Assembly: GCF_030282825.1 (NCBI RefSeq)
Contig: NZ_JASTZU010000021.1
Location: 1 to 64,000, forward strand
DNA from: Aquibacillus rhizosphaerae
Lineage (GTDB): Bacteria; Bacillota; Bacilli; Bacillales; Amphibacillaceae
Direction of reading: 5' to 3'
DNA length: 64,000 nucleotides
Shown: positions 51,421 through 61,600 of the stretch, piece by piece
How the letters are laid out: each line of letters opens with the position of its first letter
Numbering within the stretch: the stretch's first letter is position 1
Made by a program: the position numbers and the translations under genes
Notes under the pieces: generated by a model
Database searches by the model: none
Told to the model about the DNA's origin: nothing
Seen by the model: the letters and a program-made list of their open reading frames with translations, nothing else

Positions 51421-53457
51421 GTGATAAATGAACCCGTCATAAATATTAAAGGGGTTGGTGATAAGTTATATCAATCATTAGTTGGAATGGATATTAGAAC
51501 GATTAATGACTTATTGTTTTATTTTCCGAATAGATATGATAATTATGAAATAAAACCCTTAAATCAACTTGTTCATAATGAGAAGGTTACAATCGAAGGT
51601 GAAATAATTGGAGAACCTTCCCTTACTTTTTATGGTAGAAAAAAATCAAGGTTAGTTTTAAATGTACAAGTTGAACACATGGTTGTTAAAGGGGTAATGT
51701 TTAATCGAGCTTTTGCTAAGAAACAACTTCAAGCAGGAGAAATTGTTACACTAACCGGTAAATGGGATCAGCATCGTTTGCAAATTACAATTAGTAATTA
51801 TAAAAAAGGTCGAGCTAAAGCAGAAGATCCAATCCAACCTATATACCCATTAAAAGGCGATGTAACAACTAGACAACTCAAAAAGTTAATATCAACTGCA
51901 TTAACTCAATATAGTCATGAAGTAGTAGAAATTCTACCTGATGAGTACTTGGAATCCTATAAACTACCACCTAGATCCGAGGCCTTGAAGCAAATGCATT
52001 ATCCTGCAAACTTTCAAGCATTAAAGCATGCGAAAAGAAGATTTATATATGAAGAGTTTTTATTATTTCAATTAAAAATGCAGCTGTTAAGAAAGCGCCA
52101 TAAAGAAGCCACAGAAGGAAATAGCCAAGCATACGATTATAGGAAAGTAGATCACTTTATTTCTCGTTTACCATTCAAACTCACTGATGCTCAAAATAAG
52201 TCATTAAAAGAGATATTGAAGGATTTAGAGTCCCCATATCGAATGAATCGTTTATTACAAGGTGATGTTGGTTCTGGAAAAACAGCTGTTGCTGCAATTA
52301 GTTTATATGCATCCCTAACAGCTGGTAAACAAAGTGCTCTAATGGTCCCAACAGAGATACTGGCGGAACAACACTATCAGTCGTTTAAAGAACTATTTGA
52401 AGGATATGCTAATGTTGTCTTACTGACTGGTTCGATTAAAGGTAAAAAACGAAAAGAAATTTTGGCTAAAATTAAATCACAAGAAGCAAATATTATTGTT
52501 GGAACACACGCATTAATCCAAGATGAAGTATTGTTCTCTAATCTAGGAACAGTGATTATCGATGAACAACATCGTTTTGGGGTTAACCAGAGAAAAACAT
52601 TACGAGATAAAGGAATCCATCCAGATGTGTTATTTATGACAGCAACTCCCATTCCACGTACATTGGCAATTACCACATTTGGTGATATGGATGTATCGCA
52701 GATAGATGAGATGCCACTTGGTCGTAAAGAAATAGAAACATATTGGGTTAAAGAACAGATGCTTGATCGTGTCTTGGATTTTATAGCCAAGGAAGTTGAA
52801 CAAGGACATCAAGCTTATGTAATTTGCCCTCTGATAGAAGAATCAGATAAATTAGATATCCAAAATGCTGTAGATCTTTATCATCAATTACAAGCTAATT
52901 ATGAACCCAATATAAAAGTAGGATTGATGCATGGAAGACTGCATTCGAATGAAAAAGAAGAAGTAATGAGACAATATGCACAAAACCAAATACAAGTATT
53001 AGTCTCAACAACCGTAGTTGAAGTTGGCGTAAATGTTCCTAATGCGACCGTGATGGTCATATATGACGCAGAAAGGTTTGGTTTGTCACAGTTACATCAA
53101 CTTAGAGGAAGGGTTGGACGAGGTGAGTCACAAAGTTATTGCATCTTGCTAGCAGACCCTAAAGGTGATGTAGGAAAGGAAAGAATGAGAATCATGACGG
53201 AAACAATAAATGGATTCGAACTATCTGAACAAGACCTGCAGCTGAGGGGACCTGGGGATTTCTTTGGTAAGAAGCAAAGTGGATTGCCTGAGTTTAAAGT
53301 CGGGGATATGGTTCATGATTATCGTGCGCTAGAAACAGCGAGAAATGATGCTCAAGATATAATTAATGCTGGTTGGCTACAGAATAATCCTAATTATTCA
53401 AGGTTATATAAACTACTTAAACAAGAAGTGATTTTAAACGGAGAAACATTGGATTAG
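51421..53457 (+). CDS. recG: ATP-dependent DNA helicase RecG
   Basis: Remodels stalled forks and recombination junctions. It has 678 residues: an N-terminal wedge domain with an OB fold, then the helicase motor with Walker A LLQGDVGSGKTAVA, Walker B IIDEQHRFGVNQR, motif III ATPIPRT and motif VI LRGRVGRGE, and the RecG-specific tail (LRGPGDFFGKKQSGLPEF). GTG at 51421 follows the sdaAA stop closely with a weak ribosome site. The FapR promoter follows its stop. Confidence 0.97.
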   Translation: MINEPVINIKGVGDKLYQSLVGMDIRTINDLLFYFPNRYDNYEIKPLNQLVHNEKVTIEGEIIGEPSLTFYGRKKSRLVLNVQVEHMVVKGVMFNRAFAKKQLQAGEIVTLTGKWDQHRLQITISNYKKGRAKAEDPIQPIYPLKGDVTTRQLKKLISTALTQYSHEVVEILPDEYLESYKLPPRSEALKQMHYPANFQALKHAKRRFIYEEFLLFQLKMQLLRKRHKEATEGNSQAYDYRKVDHFISRLPFKLTDAQNKSLKEILKDLESPYRMNRLLQGDVGSGKTAVAAISLYASLTAGKQSALMVPTEILAEQHYQSFKELFEGYANVVLLTGSIKGKKRKEILAKIKSQEANIIVGTHALIQDEVLFSNLGTVIIDEQHRFGVNQRKTLRDKGIHPDVLFMTATPIPRTLAITTFGDMDVSQIDEMPLGRKEIETYWVKEQMLDRVLDFIAKEVEQGHQAYVICPLIEESDKLDIQNAVDLYHQLQANYEPNIKVGLMHGRLHSNEKEEVMRQYAQNQIQVLVSTTVVEVGVNVPNATVMVIYDAERFGLSQLHQLRGRVGRGESQSYCILLADPKGDVGKERMRIMTETINGFELSEQDLQLRGPGDFFGKKQSGLPEFKVGDMVHDYRALETARNDAQDIINAGWLQNNPNYSRLYKLLKQEVILNGETLD

Positions 53458-53463
53458 TAATAC

Positions 53464-53492
53464 TTGCATAAATTCATTTGGTATTATATATT
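53464..53492 (+). promoter_or_regulatory. SigA promoter of the fapR operon
   Basis: TTGCAT (53464-53469), 17 bases, TATATT (53487-53492). It begins six bases after recG stops. The predicted transcription start falls inside the FapR operator. Confidence 0.75.
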
Positions 53493-53495
53493 ACT

Positions 53496-53515
53496 ATTAG
53501 TACCTAGTCATAAAT
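53496..53515 (+). promoter_or_regulatory. FapR operator
   Basis: ATTAGTACCTAGTCATAAAT matches the FapR binding consensus around TTAGTACCTAGTCTTAAT as I recall it. It overlaps the expected transcription start of fapR, the position used for autorepression in B. subtilis. Malonyl-CoA releases FapR. Confidence 0.85.
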
Positions 53516-53570
53516 TTACTTTTATTTATAATATAAAACAGTTTATAAGACCAACTGGATGGTGTCGAAA

Positions 53571-54167
53571 ATGAAAAGAAATAAAAAAGAAAGGCAACGA
53601 TTACTTAAGGAAACAATAGATGAAATGCCGTTTATTACAGACGAGGAATTAGCAAAAAAATTTCAAGTTAGTATTCAAACGATCCGATTAGATCGGATGG
53701 AATTGTCAATTCCTGAGTTGCGTGAACGGATAAAATCTGTTGCCACATATCAGTGGAATGAAACAGTCAAAGCTCTACATATTGATGAAGTTATTGGAGA
53801 AGTAATCGATCTTGAACTAGATAAACGTGCAATATCAATTCTTGATATTAACCGTGAACATGTCTTTTCTAGAAATAAAATTGCGCGTGGGCATCATTTG
53901 TTTGCTCAAGCAAATTCACTTGCAGTTGCAGTAATAGATGATGAATTAGCTTTAACGGCAAAGGCGGAAATTAAGTTTACTCGTCAAGTTAATGAAGGTG
54001 AACGCGTAGTAGCAAAAGCTAACGTTCAAATTTCTGATGAGGTAAAAGAAAGAACTACTGTTCAAGTGATTAGTTATGTTGAAAATGAAAAAGTTTTTTC
54101 AGGTGTATTTGAAATGTATCGTTCAAATCAACAAAAAGGAGATTTTATCGATGAAAATAGCCATTGA
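53571..54167 (+). CDS. fapR: Fatty acid and phospholipid biosynthesis repressor FapR
   Basis: A global repressor of lipid genes that senses malonyl-CoA. It has 198 residues: an N-terminal DeoR-like helix-turn-helix (about 10-55, with [20 protein letters not shown]) and a hot-dog effector domain (about 70-190, with [20 protein letters not shown]). ATG at 53571 was chosen from the B. subtilis N-terminus and because the upstream in-frame ATG (53559) overlaps the ribosome site GGATGGTG. It overlaps plsX by 17 bases. Confidence 0.96.
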   Translation: MKRNKKERQRLLKETIDEMPFITDEELAKKFQVSIQTIRLDRMELSIPELRERIKSVATYQWNETVKALHIDEVIGEVIDLELDKRAISILDINREHVFSRNKIARGHHLFAQANSLAVAVIDDELALTAKAEIKFTRQVNEGERVVAKANVQISDEVKERTTVQVISYVENEKVFSGVFEMYRSNQQKGDFIDENSH

Positions 54168-55158
54168 TGCCATGGGTGGAGATCATGCCCCTAAAGAAAT
54201 TGTTTTAGGTGCTATAGAGGCTGTGAAAGATATTCCTAACTTAGAAATAACTTTAATCGGTGATAAAGAAAAAATTGCCAAATATTTAACCTCAGACCAT
54301 TCGAAAATAAGTATAATACATACAACAGAAGTGATATCAAGTGAAGATGAGCCAGTAAGAGCTGTCCGTCGCAAGAAAAATGCTTCTTTAGTTTTAATGG
54401 CAAATGAAGTAAAAGAGATGCGGGCGGAGGCTTGTATATCGGCTGGTAATACTGGGGCATTAATGAGTGCAGGCTTGTTTATAATTGGAAGGATCAAAGG
54501 GATTGATCGTCCAGCTCTTAGTCCAACCTTACCTACACAAAATGGTGAAGGATTTTTATTATTAGATGTTGGAGCAAATGTGGATGCGAAATCGCAACAT
54601 TTGTTACAGTACGGAATAATGGGCTCGATTTATACGGAAAAAGTTCGTGGAGTAACTTCACCTCGTGTAGGCTTATTAAACGTAGGAACCGAAGACGGAA
54701 AAGGTAACGATCTTACTAAAAAAGCATTCAATGAATTAAAAGAAGCACCAATTAACTTTATTGGAAATGTAGAAGCACGAGATTTACTAAATGGAGTGGC
54801 TGATGTCGTTGTGACAGATGGATTTAGTGGTAATATTGCTTTAAAAACAATAGAAGGTACTGCGCTAACCATGTTTTCTATGATTAAGGAAACAATGATG
54901 TCTAATTTAAAAACTAAATTTGCAGCAAGTTTAATTAAAAATGATTTAAGAGTACTAAAAAATCAATTAGATTATTCAGAGTACGGTGGTGCAGGTTTGT
55001 TTGGATTGGCAGCACCAGTCATTAAAGCTCATGGCTCTTCAAATGCCAGAGCTATATATAGCGCTATTAAACAAGCTTGCCATATGGTCGAAAATAATGT
55101 TACACAAACAATTGAAACGACAATACATTCACTCCAGTTAATAAATGAGGAGGAATAA
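54151..55158 (+). CDS. plsX: Phosphate acyltransferase PlsX
   Basis: Makes acyl-phosphate from acyl-ACP at the start of phospholipid synthesis. It has 335 residues. The N-terminal motif [32 protein letters not shown], and [14 protein letters not shown] are all conserved. ATG at 54151 follows AAAAAGGAG within the end of fapR; the frame is open earlier but without a site. It is part of the fapR operon. Confidence 0.97.
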   Translation: MKIAIDAMGGDHAPKEIVLGAIEAVKDIPNLEITLIGDKEKIAKYLTSDHSKISIIHTTEVISSEDEPVRAVRRKKNASLVLMANEVKEMRAEACISAGNTGALMSAGLFIIGRIKGIDRPALSPTLPTQNGEGFLLLDVGANVDAKSQHLLQYGIMGSIYTEKVRGVTSPRVGLLNVGTEDGKGNDLTKKAFNELKEAPINFIGNVEARDLLNGVADVVVTDGFSGNIALKTIEGTALTMFSMIKETMMSNLKTKFAASLIKNDLRVLKNQLDYSEYGGAGLFGLAAPVIKAHGSSNARAIYSAIKQACHMVENNVTQTIETTIHSLQLINEEE

Positions 55159-55159
55159 A

Positions 55160-56104
55160 ATGAAAAAGGTAGCTTTTATCTTTCCAGGGCAAGGTTCTCA
55201 AACTGTGGGAATGGGGAAAGATTTGTATGAAAATTATCCGCAAATCAAAGAATCATTCAATATTGCAGACAAATTGTTAGGAAATTCGCTAACGTCGTTA
55301 ATGTTCGATGGACCAGTTGAAGAACTAACAAATACGGAGAATGCTCAACCAGCATTGTTGTTAAATAGTGCTGTTATTAATAAAGTGTTAAACGAGCAAG
55401 GGATTTATCCTGAAGTGACGGCTGGTCATAGCCTAGGAGAATATAGTGCACTAGTGGCGTCAGGTGCTATCTCACTGGAAGATGCGCTACCATTAGTGCA
55501 AACAAGAGGAAGATTAATGGAAAAGGCATTCCCAAAAGGTCAGGGGACTATGGCTGCGGTACTAGGTCTTCCTAGTGATAAAATCATAGAAGTAATTAAT
55601 TCTCTAAGTGATACGGATGAGACCGTCGATATCGCAAATTATAATTGTCCTGGGCAAGTTGTTATTTCTGGTACGAAAAAGGGAATTGAAATAGCTTCAG
55701 TTCAATTAAAAGAAGCCGGTGCGAAACGCGTTATCCTTTTAAATGTTAGTGGTCCTTTTCATTCAAAGTTAATGAAACCTGCTGCACAACAATTAGAAGA
55801 AGCATTTCAAACTGTTGAGATTTCGGATGCACAAATACCTATCTATGCAAATGTAACCGCAAAGAAGGAATCTGACAAAAATGAACTTACCAAGCTATTA
55901 ATTAAACAACTTTATTCACCTGTTCGATTTGAAGAAATAATTGAAAATATGTTACAAGATGAATTGGATGCCATTGTAGAAATTGGAAATGGTAAGGTAT
56001 TATCAGGATTGGTTAAAAAAGTAAACCGTAGGATGAAAACATTTACGCTTCAAGATTATGAGTCAGTGGAAATGTTTATTCAATGGTACAAGGAGGAATC
56101 CTAA
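55160..56104 (+). CDS. fabD: Malonyl-CoA:ACP transacylase
   Basis: Moves malonyl from CoA to ACP for fatty acid chain growth. It has 314 residues. [12 protein letters not shown] is at the start, the nucleophile S91 is in [14 protein letters not shown], and the histidine of the active pair is in [11 protein letters not shown] at 55160 follows GAGGAGGAA; an in-frame ATG 15 bases earlier would contain this ribosome site. Its stop overlaps the fabG start (TAATG). Confidence 0.97.
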   Translation: MKKVAFIFPGQGSQTVGMGKDLYENYPQIKESFNIADKLLGNSLTSLMFDGPVEELTNTENAQPALLLNSAVINKVLNEQGIYPEVTAGHSLGEYSALVASGAISLEDALPLVQTRGRLMEKAFPKGQGTMAAVLGLPSDKIIEVINSLSDTDETVDIANYNCPGQVVISGTKKGIEIASVQLKEAGAKRVILLNVSGPFHSKLMKPAAQQLEEAFQTVEISDAQIPIYANVTAKKESDKNELTKLLIKQLYSPVRFEEIIENMLQDELDAIVEIGNGKVLSGLVKKVNRRMKTFTLQDYESVEMFIQWYKEES

Positions 56105-56844
56105 TGCTACAAGGAAAAGCAGCTCTAGTTACTGGGGCATCTCGTGGAATAGGGAGAGCAATTGCCTTAGAATTAGCAAGTCAAGGTGCTAAGGTCGCAG
56201 TCAACTTCTCGGGAAATGAGCAAAAAGCACACGAAGTTGTGGAAGAAATTGAAAATCTTGGAGCCACTGCGATTAAAATAAAAGCAAATGTGGCGAAGGA
56301 ATCTGAAGTGAAAGACATGATCAAACAAGTTGTAAGTGAGTTTGGTAGTCTTGATATACTTGTTAATAATGCGGGTATTACTAGAGATAATTTATTAATG
56401 CGTATGAAAGAAGAAGAATTTGATGAAGTGATTCAAACCAATTTAAAAGGCGTTTTTCTTTGTACCAAAGGTGTCACAAGACAAATGATGAAACAAAGAA
56501 GTGGGAGAATTATTAATATTGCATCGGTAGTGGGTGTTAGTGGGAATCCTGGGCAAGCAAATTATGTAGCAGCTAAAGCTGGTGTGATTGGTATGACAAA
56601 GTCCAATGCGAAGGAATTAGCCTCTAGAAATATATTAGTTAATGCAATTGCTCCTGGCTTTATTGAAACAGATATGACGGATCAATTAACTGATGAACAA
56701 AGAGCGGGAATGTTGGAGTTAATCCCGTTAGATAAACTTGGTAAAGGGGAAGATGTAGCAAGGGTTGCACGATTCCTAGCATCAGAGGATGCAAATTATA
56801 TTACTGGTCAGACTATTCATGTGGATGGCGGAATGGTGATGTAG
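56104..56844 (+). CDS. fabG: 3-oxoacyl-ACP reductase
   Basis: An NADPH-dependent short-chain reductase for the first reduction in fatty acid elongation. It has 246 residues. The cofactor motif is [12 protein letters not shown], the structural NNAG is present, and the catalytic Tyr154 and Lys158 are in YVAAKAG, with the serine in IASVVG. ATG at 56104 follows AAGGAGGAA. It is the last gene of the tight fapR group; acpP follows after 155 bases. Confidence 0.97.
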   Translation: MLQGKAALVTGASRGIGRAIALELASQGAKVAVNFSGNEQKAHEVVEEIENLGATAIKIKANVAKESEVKDMIKQVVSEFGSLDILVNNAGITRDNLLMRMKEEEFDEVIQTNLKGVFLCTKGVTRQMMKQRSGRIINIASVVGVSGNPGQANYVAAKAGVIGMTKSNAKELASRNILVNAIAPGFIETDMTDQLTDEQRAGMLELIPLDKLGKGEDVARVARFLASEDANYITGQTIHVDGGMVM

Positions 56845-56877
56845 GAAAATGTTTATGCATAATCTGAAGTGAACGAA

Positions 56878-56956
56878 ACAAACATGGTTATACAGTTCTT
56901 ATTTACGCTGTAGATCTAGTAGGAATCAATCACACTGATTAAGGTACCATGTTTGT
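56878..56956 (+). promoter_or_regulatory. Long-range inverted repeat upstream of acpP
   Basis: ACAAACATGGT (56878-56888) is perfectly complementary to ACCATGTTTGT (56946-56956), with 57 bases between. It lies in the fabG-acpP gap and would bring the acpP leader into a large stem-loop just upstream of the ribosome site (about 56982). Function unknown. Confidence 0.45.
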
Positions 56957-56999
56957 CATATTTGTTTGTTTTTTATATTTGAAAGGGGGTGAAGTTGCT

Positions 57000-57233
57000 A
57001 TGGCAGATACTTTTGATCGCGTAAAGAAGATCGTTGTTGACCGTTTAGATGTTGAAGAGTCTAAGGTTACAATGGAAGCTTCTTTTAAAGACGACTTAGA
57101 AGCAGACTCACTAGATGTCGTGGAGCTTGTAATGGAGCTTGAAGATGAATTTGATATGGAGATTGCTGATGAAGATGCAGAAAAAATCGGAACAGTTGGT
57201 GATGCTGTGAATTACATAAGCAGCAAACAATAA
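57000..57233 (+). CDS. acpP: Acyl carrier protein
   Basis: Carries growing acyl chains on a phosphopantetheine arm. It has 77 residues, acidic, with the modified serine S37 in [19 protein letters not shown] at 57000 follows GAAAGGGGGTGAA; the frame is open for 17 codons upstream but those are not ACP sequence. It comes after fabG and is followed by a strong terminator. Confidence 0.98.
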   Translation: MADTFDRVKKIVVDRLDVEESKVTMEASFKDDLEADSLDVVELVMELEDEFDMEIADEDAEKIGTVGDAVNYISSKQ

Positions 57234-57279
57234 TAACTTTTTCTTATTTGTGATTATTCAGGATTTCATTAGAGAAACT

Positions 57280-57325
57280 CGTCATTCGCCTTGCTTTTTT
57301 AGAGAATGCGAATGACGTTTTTTTG
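57280..57325 (+). terminator. Terminator after acpP
   Basis: CGTCATTCGC (57280-57289) pairs with GCGAATGACG (57308-57317) and runs into a stretch of T residues. Confidence 0.9.
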
Positions 57326-57331
57326 ATATTT

Positions 57332-57360
57332 AGGAAAGTCTCGCATCGCGAGACTTTCCT
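57332..57360 (+). promoter_or_regulatory. Perfect 13-pair hairpin upstream of rnc
   Basis: AGGAAAGTCTCGC (57332-57344) pairs fully with GCGAGACTTTCCT (57348-57360) over a three-base loop, about 25 bases before the rnc ribosome site. There is no T run. It could be part of the rnc leader; RNase III of some bacteria cuts a stem in its own mRNA, but that role here is inference. Confidence 0.6.
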
Positions 57361-57399
57361 CATATTTCATAGAATAAATATTGGGTAGGTGGTGAAACA

Positions 57400-58080
57400 A
57401 TGAGTTTAAAACAATTACAGCAAGAATTAGGTTTTAATTTTAATAACGAGAATTTATTAAAGCAAGCTTTTACCCATTCATCTTATGTGAATGAGCATCG
57501 AAAAAAAGAATTTGAGGATAATGAAAGATTAGAATTTTTAGGGGATGCTGTTTTAGAACTAGGAGTATCTCAATACTTATATCGTAAGTTTCCAGGAATG
57601 GCTGAGGGAGAATTAACAAAGCTTCGAGCTTCTATTGTATGTGAACCTGCATTAGTTAATTTTGCAAACGATATTAATTTTAGCAACTACATCCTTTTAG
57701 GTAAAGGTGAAGAAATGACTGGTGGAAGAAATAGACCTGCTTTGTTGGCTGATGTATTCGAATCCTTTATCGGGGCTCTTTATTTAGACCAAGGGTTCGA
57801 ACAAGTTTTACTATTCCTAGAAAGATATGTTTATCCTCAAATAAGTACAGGTGCTTTTTCGCATGCGATGGATTATAAAAGTAAACTGCAAGAGTTTGTT
57901 CAAAGAAATAAAAATAGTATTGTTGAATATGTAATTGTTGAAGAGAGAGGCCCGGCACATAATAAGGAATTTGTTGCAGAAGTAGTAATTAATACGAAGA
58001 TTGCAGGAGTAGGATACGGTAGGACTAAGAAAGAAGCAGAACAACGTGCTGCTAAAAAAGCTTTAGATGATTTACAATGA
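57400..58080 (+). CDS. rnc: Ribonuclease III
   Basis: Cuts double-stranded RNA in rRNA and mRNA processing. It has 226 residues: a catalytic domain with the signature [14 protein letters not shown] (about 42-55) and the later acidic residues in [14 protein letters not shown], and a C-terminal dsRNA-binding domain (about 155-226, ending [14 protein letters not shown]). ATG follows TAGGTGGTG. It ends in a terminator, and smc does not follow directly because an antisense gene lies between. Confidence 0.97.
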   Translation: MSLKQLQQELGFNFNNENLLKQAFTHSSYVNEHRKKEFEDNERLEFLGDAVLELGVSQYLYRKFPGMAEGELTKLRASIVCEPALVNFANDINFSNYILLGKGEEMTGGRNRPALLADVFESFIGALYLDQGFEQVLLFLERYVYPQISTGAFSHAMDYKSKLQEFVQRNKNSIVEYVIVEERGPAHNKEFVAEVVINTKIAGVGYGRTKKEAEQRAAKKALDDLQ

Positions 58081-58086
58081 GAAAAG

Positions 58087-58127
58087 ATACTGACATCTAT
58101 TAGTGGAGATGTCAGTATTTTAATTTT
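58087..58127 (+). terminator. Terminator after rnc
   Basis: ATACTGACATCT (58087-58098) pairs perfectly with AGATGTCAGTAT (58107-58118) over eight bases, followed by a T-rich tail. Confidence 0.9.
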
Positions 58128-58186
58128 GTCTAACTTTGTACCTTTTATTTTTATTACCTTGGTAGGCTAATTGAAATGATGTAATA

Positions 58187-58417
58187 TTAGTTTTTTTGAA
58201 TCCTGTTGTCTGCTAGTTCTTGTACAAATGCTTGAGTCTCTGCAACGCTTAGTTGCCCCTTTTGTTTCAACATATCATATAATGATTTTAGCTCATCATA
58301 TTTTTCTAAGTCATAATCTTCAGGATCCATGATGGATCGATTAACTACTTGTAACATAGTAGCCATTTCATCAATGATGAATGCTAAATTTTCTTGTGTT
58401 GGTTCATTTAGATTCAA
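58187..58417 (-). CDS. UPF0435/DUF1128 family small protein
   Basis: A 76-residue, acidic, all-helical protein that resembles the UPF0435 (YfkK/DUF1128) family, with NLAFIIDEMATMLQVVNRS, MDPEDYDLEKYDELK and a helical C-terminus. Its function is unknown. TTG at 58417 was chosen because AAGGAG lies eight bases before it on the minus strand; the in-frame GTG nine bases upstream overlaps that site. It is antisense between rnc and smc, which are adjacent in B. subtilis. Confidence 0.8.
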   Translation of the reverse strand: MNLNEPTQENLAFIIDEMATMLQVVNRSIMDPEDYDLEKYDELKSLYDMLKQKGQLSVAETQAFVQELADNRIQKN

Positions 58418-58607
58418 AATAAACACTCCTTCTAATTATTAATTCAATGAATTCTTCTAAGTCCCTCTTCTTTATGATAAAATAAATTAGTTGAAATGCA
58501 AATGAATTTTGTTAAAAGACGGATTTTTGATGAAAGATAATATTATAAACTATTCATATTTTTTTAAGATTAAACTTAAGAATGTATATTTCTATAGGAG
58601 AATGATT

Positions 58608-61600
58608 ATGTTCCTAAAACGATTAGATACTGTAGGGTTCAAATCTTTTGCTGAACGAATATCTGTGGACTTTGTTACAGGAGTTACAGCAGTAGTTGGA
58701 CCTAATGGTAGTGGTAAAAGTAATATAACTGATGCAATTCGCTGGGTTCTTGGAGAGCAATCTGCAAGATCTTTGAGAGGAGCAAAAATGGAAGACATTA
58801 TCTTCCAGGGTAGTGATTCTAGAAAAGCATTAAATGTAGCTGAGGTCACACTTACTTTAGATAATTCTGATCAAATGCTACCAATTGATTATGAGGAAGT
58901 CAGCGTAACGAGAAGGGTATATCGATCTGGAGAAAGTGAATTCTTGATAAATAAACAAACTTGTCGTCTAAAAGATATTGTAGATCTATTTATGGATTCT
59001 GGGCTAGGAAGAGAAGCGTTTTCCATTATAAGTCAAGGGAAAGTAGAAGAAATTTTAAGTTCCAAGGCAGAAGAACGTAGAACGATATTTGAAGAAGCTG
59101 CAGGTGTTTTAAAATATAAAAATCGTAAGAAAAAAGCAGAGTATAAGCTTGCAGAAACACAGGAAAATCTAAATCGTGTTGAAGATATTATATACGAAAT
59201 TGAAAATCAATTAGATCCATTAAAACAGCAAGCAGTAATAGCGAAAGATTATTTAGAAAAGAAAGAGGAATTAAAGGAAAAAGAAATTTCTTTGTTAATT
59301 GCTGAAATTGAGGTTTTACATAAAGATTGGACTCATATATTAGCAGAAATTGAAACAGATAAACACCAAGAACTTCAAATAAAAACAAAGGTCCAACAGA
59401 AGGAAGCTAGCATTGAACAGGATAAGAGTAAAATGGAAGACCTAGATCAATCTATTGAAGAATTGCAAGAATCTTTGTTGATATTAACGCAAGAATTAGA
59501 AAATCTGCAAGGAACAAAAAAATTAATCAATGAAAGATCTTTGCATTTTGAGTCTAACAAATCGAAGCTTGAGCAGGATGGCGACACCTACAATGGTAGA
59601 GTTCAGAAACTAGAACAAGAGTACGAAAATGAACAAGCGAATCTTAAAAAAGTTACTGAAGAAAAGAATGCAACACGCTCTAAAATTGATCAATTGACGA
59701 ACAGGTTATCGACGACAGAGGAAGATATTGAAGAACAGATAGAAGAATTAAAAAGTGATTATATTGAAAGATTGAATGGACAAGCAGCAAAACGAAATGA
59801 AAGACAGTCTATTGAAAAGCAATTATCACAAATTGGAACAAAAAAGAATAACCAAAACTCAAAATTTCAAGGCCTTGTCGATGAACGGGAAAAAATGAAT
59901 GAAGAACTTGAGCAGCTTAATAAATCGTTGCAAATACGCACAAAGGAAAGACAAGCACTTCAGGAAAAACTTAAAAATATGAAAACGGAAATTGAAAAAG
60001 ATAAGGAAACATACCAAGAATTACAGACAAAACTATATCAAGGTTATCAATACCTTGAAAAGCTAAAGTCGAAAAAAGAAATGCTTGAGGATATGAAAGA
60101 AGATTTCCAAGGTTTTTTTCAAGGTGTAAAAGAAGTACTGAAAGCAAGAGAAGAAAACGTACTTTATGATATCCACGGTGCAGTGATTGAGCTTTTAGAA
60201 GTTCCAAAAGATTATATTACAGCAATTGAGACAACGCTCGGTGGACAAGCACAACATATTGTAGTCAAAGATGAGTCTGTCGCTAGAAAAGCTATACATT
60301 GGTTAAAGCAAACGAATAAGGGTAGGGCCACTTTTTTACCAATGACAGCGATGAAAGCAAAATTTATATCGGATGATTTAATTTCTAAGGTCAACAGTCA
60401 TAACGGATTTGTAGGTGTGGCGTCAGATTTAATTACTTTTGATACTAAGTATCAGAATGTGATTAAGTATTTATTAGGAAATGTTGTGATTGCAACCAAT
60501 CTAAAAGATGCCAATGAAATTGCTGTCCAATTAGGTCGAAGGTTCCGAGTAGTAACCTTGGATGGGGATGTGGTTAACCCAGGAGGCTCCATGTCAGGTG
60601 GTGCACAAAAGAAAACGAATCAATCTTTGTTTACAAGGGACAAAGATCTACAAGAAATCACAAATAAGCTAGAAGAATATCAAAATAAAGCAGAGAACTT
60701 CGAATTAAAAGTAAAAAAACATAAACAATTGGTAGACGAGAAAGAAAATCAACTTGAGCAACTAAGAACTGAGATAAATCAGAAGCAACAAAAAGAGCAA
60801 GAAGTTATTTCCAAAGTTACTGAAAGAGAAGTGAATATTGCTCATTTAAATGAAAATTTACAATTATATGACCAAGATAAAATGCAGTTTGAAGCTGATT
60901 TTACGGGATTAAAGGAAAGAGATGAAACGTTAACAAAAGAACTTGAGTCTCTAAATCATCAGCTAAAAGAAATACAACTGCAAATTGATGGATTATCTGA
61001 GCAACAATCAAAACATAAGCATAATCAAAAACAGCTTGAGGAAGAAATTCATAAACTTCAAGTCACTTTTGCTGAACAAGAAGCAAAAGTTAGAAATTAT
61101 AAAGAAAAGACACATAACATACGGGTATCATTAGACGAAGCACATCTTGCTTTAAATAATAATAATCAACAACTTAAGCAACTACTTGAGTTTAATAAAA
61201 ATGAAGATACGGAAGAAGCAATAGATGCTAAGTTGGCAGATAAACAACAACAAAAAGATAACACAACTAATTTAATTCAACTTAGACGTCAAGATCGAAT
61301 GAAACAAACTCAACAGATAACAGATATTGAAAGAGAATTAAAAGAGCAAAATAGATTACATCAATCTATGATGTATGCCATAAAAGATAAAGAAGTAAAA
61401 GCTAGTAGGTTAGATGTTGAGTTGGAGAACAGGCTGAATCATCTACAAAGTGAATATATGATTACATTTGAAAAGGCGCAAAAGGATTATGAAAAGGCTA
61501 CTCAAATTGATGAAGCAAAACGTGAAGTGAAGCTTATCAAACGTTCTATTGATGAATTAGGTACAGTAAATCTAGGTGCAATTGATGAGTATGAACGGAT

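Noticed and set aside
46100-56872. An identical 14-base string (ATAATCTGAAGTGA) at 46100-46113 and 56859-56872
   Set aside because: A few 14-base repeats are expected by chance in 64 kb of AT-rich DNA and the contexts do not match beyond it.
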